A stretch of 64,000 bases of DNA from JAJPKK01 sp963702755 (lineage in GTDB: Bacteria > Pseudomonadota > Alphaproteobacteria > Rhizobiales > Xanthobacteraceae). Under the pieces are notes generated by a model that saw only the letters and a list, made by a program, of their open reading frames with translations, did no database searches and was not told the DNA's origin. Of the stretch, positions 19,440 to 27,217 are shown one piece after another. The first letter of the stretch is position 1. Each line of letters opens with the position of its first letter. The translations under genes and the position numbers were made by a program. The DNA lies in assembly GCA_963702755.1 (NCBI GenBank), contig CAVPDZ010000016.1, positions 1 through 64,000 of the forward strand, read 5' to 3'.

Positions 19440-20849
19440 TCACAGATCCAGCACAGCGGAAATCAGCTTCGCGTCGTGCGAAAAATTCTCCGCCGTGGCG
19501 CCGCTTGGCGCAAAAGCGTAGCGCGAGAAGCGCGGCTGCTCGGCGAACGGCACCGTCGCGTCGATGCCGAGCTTGGCGATGATGCCGTGATTGCCGCTGC
19601 GCACATATTCATGGCCGCGCGCTTCCGGGATGACGATGAGGTCGCGCGAGGCCTCCATGCGGGTGGCGAGCGCGTACTCGACGTCGCGCGGATCGCGGAT
19701 GTCGATGTCGTGGTCGACCACGATCACCATGTCGAGGTCCTTGAGCGCGCCGAACGCCGCGAGGATCGCGTTGCGCTGCAGGCCGTCGTGCGCCGCCGAG
19801 GTGCGCTTGATCTGCAGCACGGCGTGGAAGCGGTGCAGCCCGCCCGCGGTCATCTCGGCATCGGTGACGATCGGCACCGCGGCACGCAGCACCTTCAAGA
19901 GGCTCGCCTCCAGCACGTACTTGCGCAGCATGATGGTCTCGCGCCCGTAGCCGTTGATGGCGTGGTAGATCGGGCGGCGGCGATGGGTGAGGGCGGTGAT
20001 GTCGACGACCGGCATCACCTCGGCCTGCGCGAGATAGCCGATGAACTCGCCGAACGGTCCCTCGGTGATGGTCTCGTCGCAGCGGATCACGCCTTCGAGC
20101 ACGATCTCGGTCTCGGCGGGCACGAGCAGGTCCTGCGACACCGCGCGCACCACCGGCAGCGGCCGGCCGCACAGCCCGCCCGCGACCGCGATCTCGTCGG
20201 CATTCTCGGGCATCTGCGAGCCCATGGTGGCGGCGGTGTATTGCAGCGCGATGTCGGTGCCGATGCACACCGCGATCGGCAGATGCTGGCCTTTCGCCTT
20301 GGCGCGCTCCCACGCAAGGCGCAGATGGCGGCCGAAGTCGAGCCGGATCGCGGTGCGCTTCGGTCCGAGAAGTTGCAGGCGATGATAGGAGGCGTTGTAG
20401 ACGCCGCTGTCGGGATCGCGGGCGATGACGACCCCCGCGGTGATGAACCGCCCCGCGTCCTCCGCCGTGTGGGTGAGCACCGGCAGCGCCGTCGTGATGT
20501 CGAAGCCGTCGCGATGCACCGCTTCGTGCGCCGGCGCCCGCTCGACGGTCGTCGGCGGCTGCGGCGAACCGATGGCGCGGGCGATGAACTCGCGGATGTC
20601 GCGAAAGTCGCAGCCGAACGCGGCTTCGCAGTTGCCGCGGTTGGAGAGGAAATTGCCGATCACCGGCACGTCGAAGCCCACGACCTTGCCGAACAGGATC
20701 GCGGCATCTTCGTCATCGAACCGCTTCATGATCGAGGCGATCTCGAGCCGCGGATTGGCCGGCGGATCATATGCGCGCAGCCGCCCTTGCTCCGCCATGC
20801 GGCGCAGCGCCGAGCGAAAGCGCGTATCGAGAACATCGGCATTCGACAT
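19440..20849 (-). CDS. UbiD-family decarboxylase
   Basis: A 469-residue prenylated-FMN dependent (de)carboxylase. It has the central EGPFGEFIGY motif (catalytic Glu), PVVRAVSQDLLVPAETEIVLEG, and RDVEYALATRMEA near the C-terminus. Such enzymes decarboxylate aromatic or unsaturated acids using cofactor from UbiX; no ubiX gene is nearby. ATG 20849 follows GAGGAAA; the longer frame upstream is unlikely. The substrate could be an aromatic acid, in keeping with the catabolic block downstream, but that is inference. Confidence 0.88.
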   Translation of the reverse strand: MSNADVLDTRFRSALRRMAEQGRLRAYDPPANPRLEIASIMKRFDDEDAAILFGKVVGFDVPVIGNFLSNRGNCEAAFGCDFRDIREFIARAIGSPQPPTTVERAPAHEAVHRDGFDITTALPVLTHTAEDAGRFITAGVVIARDPDSGVYNASYHRLQLLGPKRTAIRLDFGRHLRLAWERAKAKGQHLPIAVCIGTDIALQYTAATMGSQMPENADEIAVAGGLCGRPLPVVRAVSQDLLVPAETEIVLEGVIRCDETITEGPFGEFIGYLAQAEVMPVVDITALTHRRRPIYHAINGYGRETIMLRKYVLEASLLKVLRAAVPIVTDAEMTAGGLHRFHAVLQIKRTSAAHDGLQRNAILAAFGALKDLDMVIVVDHDIDIRDPRDVEYALATRMEASRDLIVIPEARGHEYVRSGNHGIIAKLGIDATVPFAEQPRFSRYAFAPSGATAENFSHDAKLISAVLDL

Positions 20850-21036
20850 GGAGTTTCCTCGGGCGGATGGTCGCGCGGCATATTTGCGAGGATCGCGGCA
20901 GGAGCGCAAGCCGGGCCGCGGCATGGCGTGCATGCCGGCGGCTGGCGCAACACAGTGGAACGGCGGCCCGCACTTGCGATATGATGGTTGCGGGCTCGAT
21001 CTGACACGCGAATCGGTCAGATCATCTTGCCCAAAA

Positions 21037-21113
21037 GCGCTCGTAGCTCAGCTGGATAGAGCATCAGACTTCGAATCTGAGGGTCGGGAGTTCGAATCTC
21101 TCCGAGCGCGCCA
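21037..21113 (+). tRNA. tRNA-Arg (anticodon UCG)
   Basis: A 77-base cloverleaf. The 7-bp acceptor stem pairs GCGCTCG (21037-21043) with CGAGCGC (21103-21109), followed by G and CCA. The anticodon loop CTTCGAA sits between TCAGA and TCTGA, giving anticodon UCG, and the T-arm contains GGGAGTTCGAATCTC. CCA is encoded. Confidence 0.95.
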
Positions 21114-21200
21114 TCCTCCGACGCTCGTTCAATTCGCTGCCGGAGACCGCTGAACCGACATTCTCGAGATCGGACGGCGTATCGAAGAGGAGTTATCGAC

Positions 21201-21791
21201 ATGGCTCCCCGCATCCTCGTCTTCTATGGCTCCTACCGTTCCGACCGCATGGGCATTCGGCTTGCGGACTATGTTGTGGCGGGTCTGCGAGCGCGGGGCG
21301 GCGACGTCGAGTTCATCGATGCCAAGGCCGTCGGGCTGCCCATGCTTGATCGGATGTACAAGGAGTATGCGCCCGGTTCGGCGCCCGAGGCCTTGGAGAC
21401 GCTTGCGACCAAGATCAAGGCCGCTGATGCCTTCGTGTTCGTGACCGGCGAATACAATTGGGGGGTGCAGCCCGGCTTGAAAAATCTGACCGATCATTTC
21501 CTTGAGGAATGGTTTTGGCGACCCGCGGCCATCGCGAGCTATTCCGCTGGCCGGATTGCCGGCGCGCGCTCGGCCCTCCATTGGCATGGAACATTGTCCG
21601 AGATGGGCATGATCGTGATTTCGAGCACGCTCAGCGTCGGACCGATCGCGGAAGCATTGAGCGCGGACGGGAAGCCGATCGGCCAAGCCGGAGCGTTCCT
21701 CGACCGCGCGTTTCCGCGCTTCGCCGACGATCTGTTTTGGTGGACTGAAGCCGCCAAGATGCAACGCGCGCGGAAAGCGCCGCCGTATTAG
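21201..21791 (+). CDS. NADPH-dependent FMN reductase family protein
   Basis: A 196-residue flavodoxin-fold reductase. It starts RILVFYGSYRSDRMGIRLADYV (phosphate loop, SYRSD) and has VTGEYNWGVQPGLKNLTDHF, the family GEYN box. It is expected to reduce FMN or quinones with NAD(P)H. It follows the tRNA in the same direction, with its own site (GAGGAG) before the ATG. Confidence 0.85.
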   Translation: MAPRILVFYGSYRSDRMGIRLADYVVAGLRARGGDVEFIDAKAVGLPMLDRMYKEYAPGSAPEALETLATKIKAADAFVFVTGEYNWGVQPGLKNLTDHFLEEWFWRPAAIASYSAGRIAGARSALHWHGTLSEMGMIVISSTLSVGPIAEALSADGKPIGQAGAFLDRAFPRFADDLFWWTEAAKMQRARKAPPY

Positions 21792-21999
21792 CGGGCGCGA
21801 TAGCAACCCGTGTCCTCTTTCGCGGCAACACACACGAAGCTTTAGCTGGCCGCGTCGAGAAAAACTCATCCGAATCGTATTATGCTCCTGCTGCCGGGAG
21901 CCCAATCTGTTGCGGGCTGATTGATGCGGGCCGAATTGCGAAACGATTCGATTTCTCGAACGGCGAAGCTTTGGCTCGACCGCTGCGAAGGGATGGCTC

Positions 22000-22242
22000 A
22001 TGTGGTGGCTGTCGTTTGCTGATGGCGGCGTCTACATCATGGGGACTGAGGCGTCGTCGCTCGCCCATGCGCGCACGCTTGCAATCATCAAGGGTTTGGG
22101 CCGAGCGTCGGAGATCGAGGGCGGGCATTTCATCAGCCCGCGCCATGCGGAGCTGATCCCGGAGGGCTGGGTCGGCCGCAAGCTCCTCCCTTCGGAAGGC
22201 CAGCGCCTGCGCGAGATGTTAGGTTACACGCGACCGCGTTAG
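22000..22242 (+). CDS. small hypothetical protein
   Basis: Eighty residues (MWWLSFADGGVYIMGTEASSLAHARTLAIIKGLGRASEIEGGHFISPRHAELIP...). It resembles small uncharacterised proteins of rhizobial relatives, in a form with a beta strand, a helix that starts ASSLAHARTLA, and a C-terminal SEGQRLREML. GGATGG lies just before the ATG. No function known. Confidence 0.65.
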   Translation: MWWLSFADGGVYIMGTEASSLAHARTLAIIKGLGRASEIEGGHFISPRHAELIPEGWVGRKLLPSEGQRLREMLGYTRPR

Positions 22243-22334
22243 GTGATCGACGGATAGCGAAGGCGGACTGCCGCTCCGACTTGTGGCGCCAAAGCAGGCC
22301 GTTAAGATTGGGGCCTCTCAACCCGGAGACACAC

Positions 22335-22865
22335 ATGGTCGGCGCGGTGCGCCAGTCTGCTCCGTTCCTCTCCGTTTCCTCGTTCCGTGGGTGGCTCGCG
22401 TCACGTCCGGACGAGGAGCGTTGGGAATTGATTGGGGGCGTGCCGATGATGATGACACCGCCGAATCGTCGTCATCAACGGATCGCGAGCAATCTCGAGA
22501 CACTGCTGAATAGCGCGCTCAAGCGGCATGATCCCGGTCTCGCGGCGTATCACGACATCGGCGTAAACGTGGTGTCGACGGTGCCCTATGACCCAGAGCC
22601 CGATGTGGCCGTCATTCGCGAGGAGGAAAATCAGGACCCTCGCTATGCTGACCGCTTTTACCTCGTGGCTGAGGTTCTGTCAGAAAGCGACAAGGGCATC
22701 ATCGAAGGAAAGCGCGACATATACCGCGCCCATCTCTACTGCACATGCATCCTTTTGATTCGTCAGGATGCTGCGGAAATCGTTGTCGACCGTCGCATCG
22801 CCGATGGCTGGGAGTCGCAGGTGCTCCAGAGAGGCGACCAACTTGTGCTTCCCGATTTGGGTTGA
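22335..22865 (+). CDS. Uma2-family (DUF820) restriction-endonuclease-like protein
   Basis: A 176-residue protein with the PD-(D/E)xK-like fold of the Uma2 family: ERWELIGGVPMMMTPPNRRHQRIASNL near the start, DPEPDVAVIREEE in the middle and FYLVAEVLSESDKGIIEGKRDIY with the E...K motif. Family members are abundant in some bacteria and their role is uncertain. ATG 22335 follows CGGAGAC. Confidence 0.8.
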   Translation: MVGAVRQSAPFLSVSSFRGWLASRPDEERWELIGGVPMMMTPPNRRHQRIASNLETLLNSALKRHDPGLAAYHDIGVNVVSTVPYDPEPDVAVIREEENQDPRYADRFYLVAEVLSESDKGIIEGKRDIYRAHLYCTCILLIRQDAAEIVVDRRIADGWESQVLQRGDQLVLPDLG

Positions 22866-22935
22866 GCTGTCCTGTCAAAGATATTTACCTCGATACGCCG
22901 ATCGGCTGATTCCTTAAGCAATTGCGCCGTGCGTT

Positions 22936-22949
22936 TTGATCCAGATCAA
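22936..22949. promoter_or_regulatory. FNR/FixK-type box before the DUF6644 genes
   Basis: TTGATCCAGATCAA is a perfect match to TTGAT-N4-ATCAA. It lies 118 bases upstream of the first membrane-protein gene. Confidence 0.75.
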
Positions 22950-23066
22950 GGATCGCCGGGCGCACTCCGCCGATAGTCGCATTCGCAACTAATAAACGGC
23001 ATCGAGGCTTCACCCGCCACGCCGGGTGCTCGCACCAAAGCCTTCGTTTGCCGGGGAGGGGACGCG

Positions 23067-23556
23067 ATGACGAGTTTTGCCCATTGGCTTGCCGAGCACC
23101 TCGGCGAGCATGGCGATCCAGAAGACGCTGTGGCTCATCCCGGTCATGCAGACCATTCACATCGTCTGCGTCGCGATGGTGTTCACGTCGGTGGTCATGA
23201 TCGAGTTTCGCATCCTGGGCATCAGCAAGGCCCAGACGATGGCGCAGACGGCACACCGCTTCGTCCCGTGGATCTTCTATGGCGTCGTCGTGCTGGCGCT
23301 GACCGGCGCCGTGCTCATCGTCGGCGAACCGGGCCGATCGCTGCCGAGCTTCGAATTCCAGGCGAAGATGCTCTTTCTCGCGCTGGCGCTGGCGCTCACG
23401 TTTGCGTTCGTGATCTCCGTGCGCCGCCACGCCGATGTGTGGAACGACGATGCCAGCGGCCATCGGACTGCGAGCGTGCTCGCCATCGTGGCGCTGCTCG
23501 CGTGGGGTGCGGTCATCATTTACGGCCGGTGGATTGCCTACACGGTCGTGCATTGA
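23067..23556 (+). CDS. DUF6644-like membrane protein A (one frameshift)
   Basis: A four-helix integral membrane protein of about 163 residues (IHIVCVAMVFTSVVMIEF, FYGVVVLALTGAVLIVG, LALALALTFAFVISV, VLAIVALLAWGAVIIYG). MTSFAHWLA at ATG 23067, after GGGGAGGGG, is joined to STSASMAIQKTLWLIPVM by a one-base shift near 23092. Conserved His in MQTIHIVCV and HRF might bind heme, but this is only a guess. The paralogue downstream shares the layout. Confidence 0.7.
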
Positions 23557-23608
23557 GCCGTTGATTTGATGGCCGGACACGGCCGCAAATGAAGAGTGGG
23601 AGGTCGAG

Positions 23609-24116
23609 GTGCAATCGCTCGTGAATTTTCTCAATTGGCTCGGTGAAACCCCAATATCGCAGTGGATCGCCGAGTCGTCATGGGCCTTCCCGGCGCTCGA
23701 GGTGGTGCACGTCTTCGCCATATCGATCGTGTTCGGAACGGTCGCCATCATCGATCTGCGGCTGCTGGGGCTCGCTTCGACGAAGCCGGCCCTATACCGC
23801 GATGGCGCGCGAGCTCTTGCCGTGGACCTGGAGCGCGTTTGGGCTCGCCGCGCTGAGCGGCGGATTTCTAATCGTGAGCCGGCCCGTCGGGTATTACGAG
23901 AACGCGGATTTTCGCATCAAGTTCTTGGTCATGGCCTTCGCCGGCGTGAACATGCTGGTGTTCCACTGGATCACCGCGCGAAACGTCGCTCAATGGGATA
24001 AGGGCGAGACGCCGCTCTCGGCCAAGTTCGCCGGCGCGCTTTCCATCATGATGTGGGTCGGCATCATCTATCTCGCCCGCATGACGGGCTTCACGATGGT
24101 GCAGGGCGGAGCGTAA
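23609..24116 (+). CDS. DUF6644-like membrane protein B (one frameshift)
   Basis: A paralogue of the preceding gene. The start is GTG 23609 (MQSLVNFLNWLGETPISQWIAESSWAFPALEVVHVFAISIVF). The frame shifts near 23790, where an extra base separates LLGLASTK from RPYTAMARELLPWTWSAFGLAALSGG. It continues through NMLVFHWITARNVAQW to GFTMVQGGA at 24116. There are again four membrane helices and a His in EVVHVF at the same place as in the first copy. The pair probably forms a complex. Confidence 0.72.
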
Positions 24117-24174
24117 CGGCGACGGCTCGCTTTCGCGGGCGCATGGTTGAAAGTTCGTCGACGTCAGTCAGTAG

Positions 24175-24283
24175 GTAGGGTGGGCAAGGCGGCCGAGGCA
24201 TCGCATTTTGCGATGCCGACACTTCCGTCGTGCCCACTTCGCGTTGCCGCATTGCGGCCTGCGGTGGGCACGCTTCGCTTGCC
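24175..24283. repeat. GTAGGGTGGGCA dispersed repeat
   Basis: Starts GTAGGGTGGGCAAGGC and ends in GGTGGGCACGC...TTGCC, with an internal stem GCATCGCA-TTT-TGCGATGC (24198-24216). The same family occurs at 46563-46671, so this is a dispersed element. Confidence 0.6.
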
Positions 24284-24301
24284 ACGCGAGATGGACGTTA
24301 G

Positions 24302-24938
24302 TCAGTGCGCGCCGGTCAGCTCGCACATGCGGCAGACGTCTTTCACGCAAATCCGTCCGTGCAAATCGACGGAAACCGCGCCGCGGCGCCGCAGTTCGGA
24401 GAAGACGCGGGAAACGGTCTCGAAGGTGAGGCCGAGGTAATCCGCCATTTCCTCGCGCGTCATGCCGAGCCTGATGAGCGCGGAGTCGTCCTCGCCGCGC
24501 GGGCCCGCGCATCCGAAGCCACCGCGACCGGGAATGCAACGCATGATGAAGCTCGTCACCCGCTCGAGCGCGGTCTTGCGGCCGAGCAGAAGGGCATGGT
24601 CATGCATGGCGCAGAACTGGGCGTGAAGCCGCGCCACGAAGCGGCGCGACAAGCTCCGGGGATCGCTCGACGGCGGTGCGGTCGTAGGCGATGACCTCGC
24701 CCGCAACGAGCGTCTCGGCGGAACAGTCATGGATCGGCAGGGATGAAATGCCGAAAACGTCGCCGGCCGCAATCAGCACCTCGACGATCGAGCGGCGCCC
24801 ATCGGGCAGCAGCTTGTAGAGCATCACCGCGCCCTCGACGAGCTGATAGACCTGGACTGCGGGGTCGCCTTCGCGAAACAGATGGACATGCTGGGGCAGG
24901 CGCCGCCGCTGACCTTCAGCTTCGCATTCGGGCTCCAA
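24302..24938 (-). CDS. Crp/Fnr-family regulator (frameshifted)
   Basis: A cyclic-nucleotide-binding-fold regulator. LFREGDPAVQVYQLVEGAVMLYKLLPDGRRSIVEVL is the sensor part. After a shift near 24660 it continues LHAQFCAMHDHALLLGRKTALERVTSFIMRC and the HTH MTREEMADYLGLTFETVSRVFSELRRRGAV, very like FixK/FnrN. The C-terminus ends in an unusual cysteine group (ICVKDVCRMCELTGAH). The start is uncertain: TTG 24938 is in frame, but ATG 25053 opens another frame that could be joined by a further indel. Likely the regulator of the nearby FNR-type boxes. Confidence 0.8.
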
Positions 24939-25269
24939 TGCCGGCGCGGGGTCGGTAGACTCGTCCTTGAGCGCGCGCGAATTTCGATCGCCCCGCCTTG
25001 GCCTCCGCGCTGTCGGTCGGAGCCAGAACTTGGCATCCAGCGTCGGATCTCATGGGGCCACCTCGGGGCGCAACGGCGTTGCTGGGAAAACAGTTACAAA
25101 TGAAACTTAAGCGTTCGAAGCGGCGCTGGCAAGTTGCCGCCCGGGTATTCCGGTCCTTGATTTAGATCAAAGTGAACTTGCCCCTCCGCGTCCGAAGAAA
25201 CGCTCTGCGTGGCCGTGTGCGATTCCCTGACCGGTCAGACGAACAAACAAAACCCTGGGAGGTCATCGC
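24939..25269. other. intergenic between regulator and Rieske gene
   Basis: Divergent promoter region holding one perfect FNR-type box (25157-25170) and perhaps the N-terminal coding part of the regulator. Nothing else was recognised. Confidence 0.5.
25157..25170. promoter_or_regulatory. FNR/FixK-type box before the Rieske gene
   Basis: TTGATTTAGATCAA, a perfect dyad, 100 bases upstream of the Rieske start codon and facing the regulator gene on the other side. Confidence 0.78.
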
Positions 25270-25635
25270 ATGGCCGAAAAGTTCGTGGGCAAGGCATCCG
25301 AGTTCAAGGATGGCGAACGGCGCATCGCCTTTGTGGGCGATACCGAGATCGGCGTCTTTCGCGAAGGCGGACAATTCTACGCCTACAGCAATTATTGCGT
25401 TCACCAGGGCGGACCGGCCTGCGAGGGGATGATCATCGCGAAAGTCGAAGAGCGGATCATGCCGGATTGCACATCCCGCGGCCTGTTCTTCTCGGCGGAT
25501 GACGTGAACATCGTCTGTCCCTGGCATGGCTACGAGTACGACCTCAAGACCGGCGAATGCATCTCTGATCGCAAGCTCAAGCTTCGCAAATACAAGGTGA
25601 TTCAGAAGGAGGACGACCTCTATGTCGTCGCCTGA
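25270..25635 (+). CDS. Rieske [2Fe-2S] protein with long inter-motif insert
   Basis: A 121-residue single-domain Rieske protein. The cluster ligands are C43-x-H45 in NYCVHQGG and C83-x2-H86 in VCPWHGYEYD. The 37 residues between the two motifs are about twice the usual spacing and hold two further cysteines (C51, C67). It could be a ferredoxin electron carrier for the Rieske oxygenase at 30495 or a partner of the amidohydrolase next door. ATG 25270 after CTGGGAGG. Confidence 0.88.
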   Translation: MAEKFVGKASEFKDGERRIAFVGDTEIGVFREGGQFYAYSNYCVHQGGPACEGMIIAKVEERIMPDCTSRGLFFSADDVNIVCPWHGYEYDLKTGECISDRKLKLRKYKVIQKEDDLYVVA

Positions 25636-25758
25636 GTCCGCTTTGCGGCATGAAGCCTCGTCGGCTCGCTCACCTCATTGACAGCAACAGCGCTTGCCGG
25701 CGCCGCGCGCCGGCGACGCGGATGTCATCGCGACGACCCAACACCAAGGAGAAGATAG

Positions 25759-27000
25759 ATGGATCTCCAATCGGACCGCGGCCGCCGCGTTGCCGTTGAA
25801 GAACTGAACACCAGCCGCCTGCTGGCCCATGCCGCCCAGCAGGCTCACCAGCGCAAGCTCGACGACATGCTGATCGTCGATGTCGACGCCCATCATTACG
25901 AGAACGAGCATTTCAGGGACATCCTGCCGTTCATGGAGAACGATGTCCTCAAGCAGCTTGCGATCGCCAACACGATGAAGGGCGGGCGCGGCACGATCAT
26001 GCCGACGCAGGTCGGCTACCAGGACATGGGCGGGCGGGTGACGCGCTATCCGCTGCGCTCATCCGAGAAGACCGATCATTCCGACCACAAGCGCGACATC
26101 CAGCTCGGTCATCGTTGGATGGATGCCATGTCGGTCGACTACTCCTGCCTGTTTCCGACCGGCATGCTCAACGTCGGCCTTCATCCGCAGAAGGAAATGG
26201 AGGTCGAGCTGTGCTGGGCCTACAACCGCTGGGTCACCGAGAAGGTGCTGCCGGAATCCGGCGGCCGCATGTTCTCGATGCTGAGCCTGCCGGTCTCCGA
26301 TCCGGACGCGGCGCTCCGCCATGTCGAGACATTCGGCCACCGCAAAGGCGTCGGCGGCTTCATGGTCACGACGGTCCGCACCATTCCGATCCACGACAAC
26401 ACGCTGATGAAAGTCTACCGCGCCATCGAGGAGCGCGGTCTCGTGTTGTCGTTCCACTCGGCCTTCAATTGGAACGAGAACGTATTCCGCGGCTGTAACC
26501 GCTTCCTCGCGGTGCACGCCCTCGGATTCTCCTTCTACAACATTCTCCATTGCACCAACTGGGTGACCAACGGCATTCCCGAGCGCTTCCCGAAGCTGCC
26601 GGTGATCTGGATCGAAGCTGGTCTCGCGTGGATTCCATTCCTGATGCAGCGGCTTGACCACGAGTACATGATGCGTCCGTCCGAGTGCCCGTCGCTGAAA
26701 AAGAAGCCGAGCGAATACATGCGCGACATGTATTACTCGACCCAGCCGATCGAGATCCAGGACATGGAGGCGATGAAGGTCACGTTCCGCATGATGGATG
26801 CGGAAAACCGGCTGCTCTATGCCTCGGACTATCCGCACTGGGATTTCGATCTGCCGTCGACGATCTACGACCTGCCGTTCCTGTCGGAGAGGGCCAAGCA
26901 CAACATTCTCGGCGGGACCGCGGCCCGGCTGTTCAAGCTCGCGCCGCGCAACGAGAAGCAAAAGCAGAACCTGAAGAAGTTCGGCAACCTCGCCGCCTGA
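25759..27000 (+). CDS. amidohydrolase-2 family enzyme (decarboxylase-like)
   Basis: A 413-residue TIM-barrel metal enzyme. Metal ligands: IVDVDAHHYENEH near the N-terminus, LSFHSAFNW in the middle, and the Asp in LLYASDYPHWDFD near the C-terminus. The family includes ACMSD-like nonoxidative decarboxylases of aromatic acids, which suits the setting; hydrolase activity is also possible. AAGGAGAAG precedes ATG 25759, 124 bases after the Rieske gene, so they may be cotranscribed. Confidence 0.82.
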   Translation: MDLQSDRGRRVAVEELNTSRLLAHAAQQAHQRKLDDMLIVDVDAHHYENEHFRDILPFMENDVLKQLAIANTMKGGRGTIMPTQVGYQDMGGRVTRYPLRSSEKTDHSDHKRDIQLGHRWMDAMSVDYSCLFPTGMLNVGLHPQKEMEVELCWAYNRWVTEKVLPESGGRMFSMLSLPVSDPDAALRHVETFGHRKGVGGFMVTTVRTIPIHDNTLMKVYRAIEERGLVLSFHSAFNWNENVFRGCNRFLAVHALGFSFYNILHCTNWVTNGIPERFPKLPVIWIEAGLAWIPFLMQRLDHEYMMRPSECPSLKKKPSEYMRDMYYSTQPIEIQDMEAMKVTFRMMDAENRLLYASDYPHWDFDLPSTIYDLPFLSERAKHNILGGTAARLFKLAPRNEKQKQNLKKFGNLAA

Positions 27001-27102
27001 GGGCGGCGCGAACCCTTAGAGCCACCTGCCGGTGGGGGTTCGTTGGGTGCGCAAGGCGCGGACACGCGCGTGCGCACCATTTTTTTGTTTCCTTAGCCGG
27101 TA

Positions 27103-27133
27103 GGTGCGCAAAAGCGCAGCGTGCGCACCTTTT
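27103..27133. terminator. stem-loop after the amidohydrolase gene
   Basis: GGTGCGCA (27103-27110) and TGCGCACC (27122-27129) form a stem followed by TTTTC. A related GTGCGCA repeat lies at 27049-27078. It is a likely plus-strand terminator built from a dispersed repeat. Confidence 0.5.
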
Positions 27134-27217
27134 CGCTTTCGTCGTGAGGTCACCGTGCGCGCTGGCGCTTTGCGCACTCTACGAGCAGGGCCCTTTCCGG
27201 GCTCACCTTCATGACCG

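Noticed and set aside
21037..21113. tRNA-Arg as an integration site
   Set aside because: No tyrosine integrase or repeated tRNA end was found close by; the only recombinase is a serine type over 10 kb away.
20425..21153. plus-strand frame running across the UbiD gene into the tRNA
   Set aside because: It is antisense to a clear UbiD gene and reads through the tRNA, so it cannot be a real protein gene.
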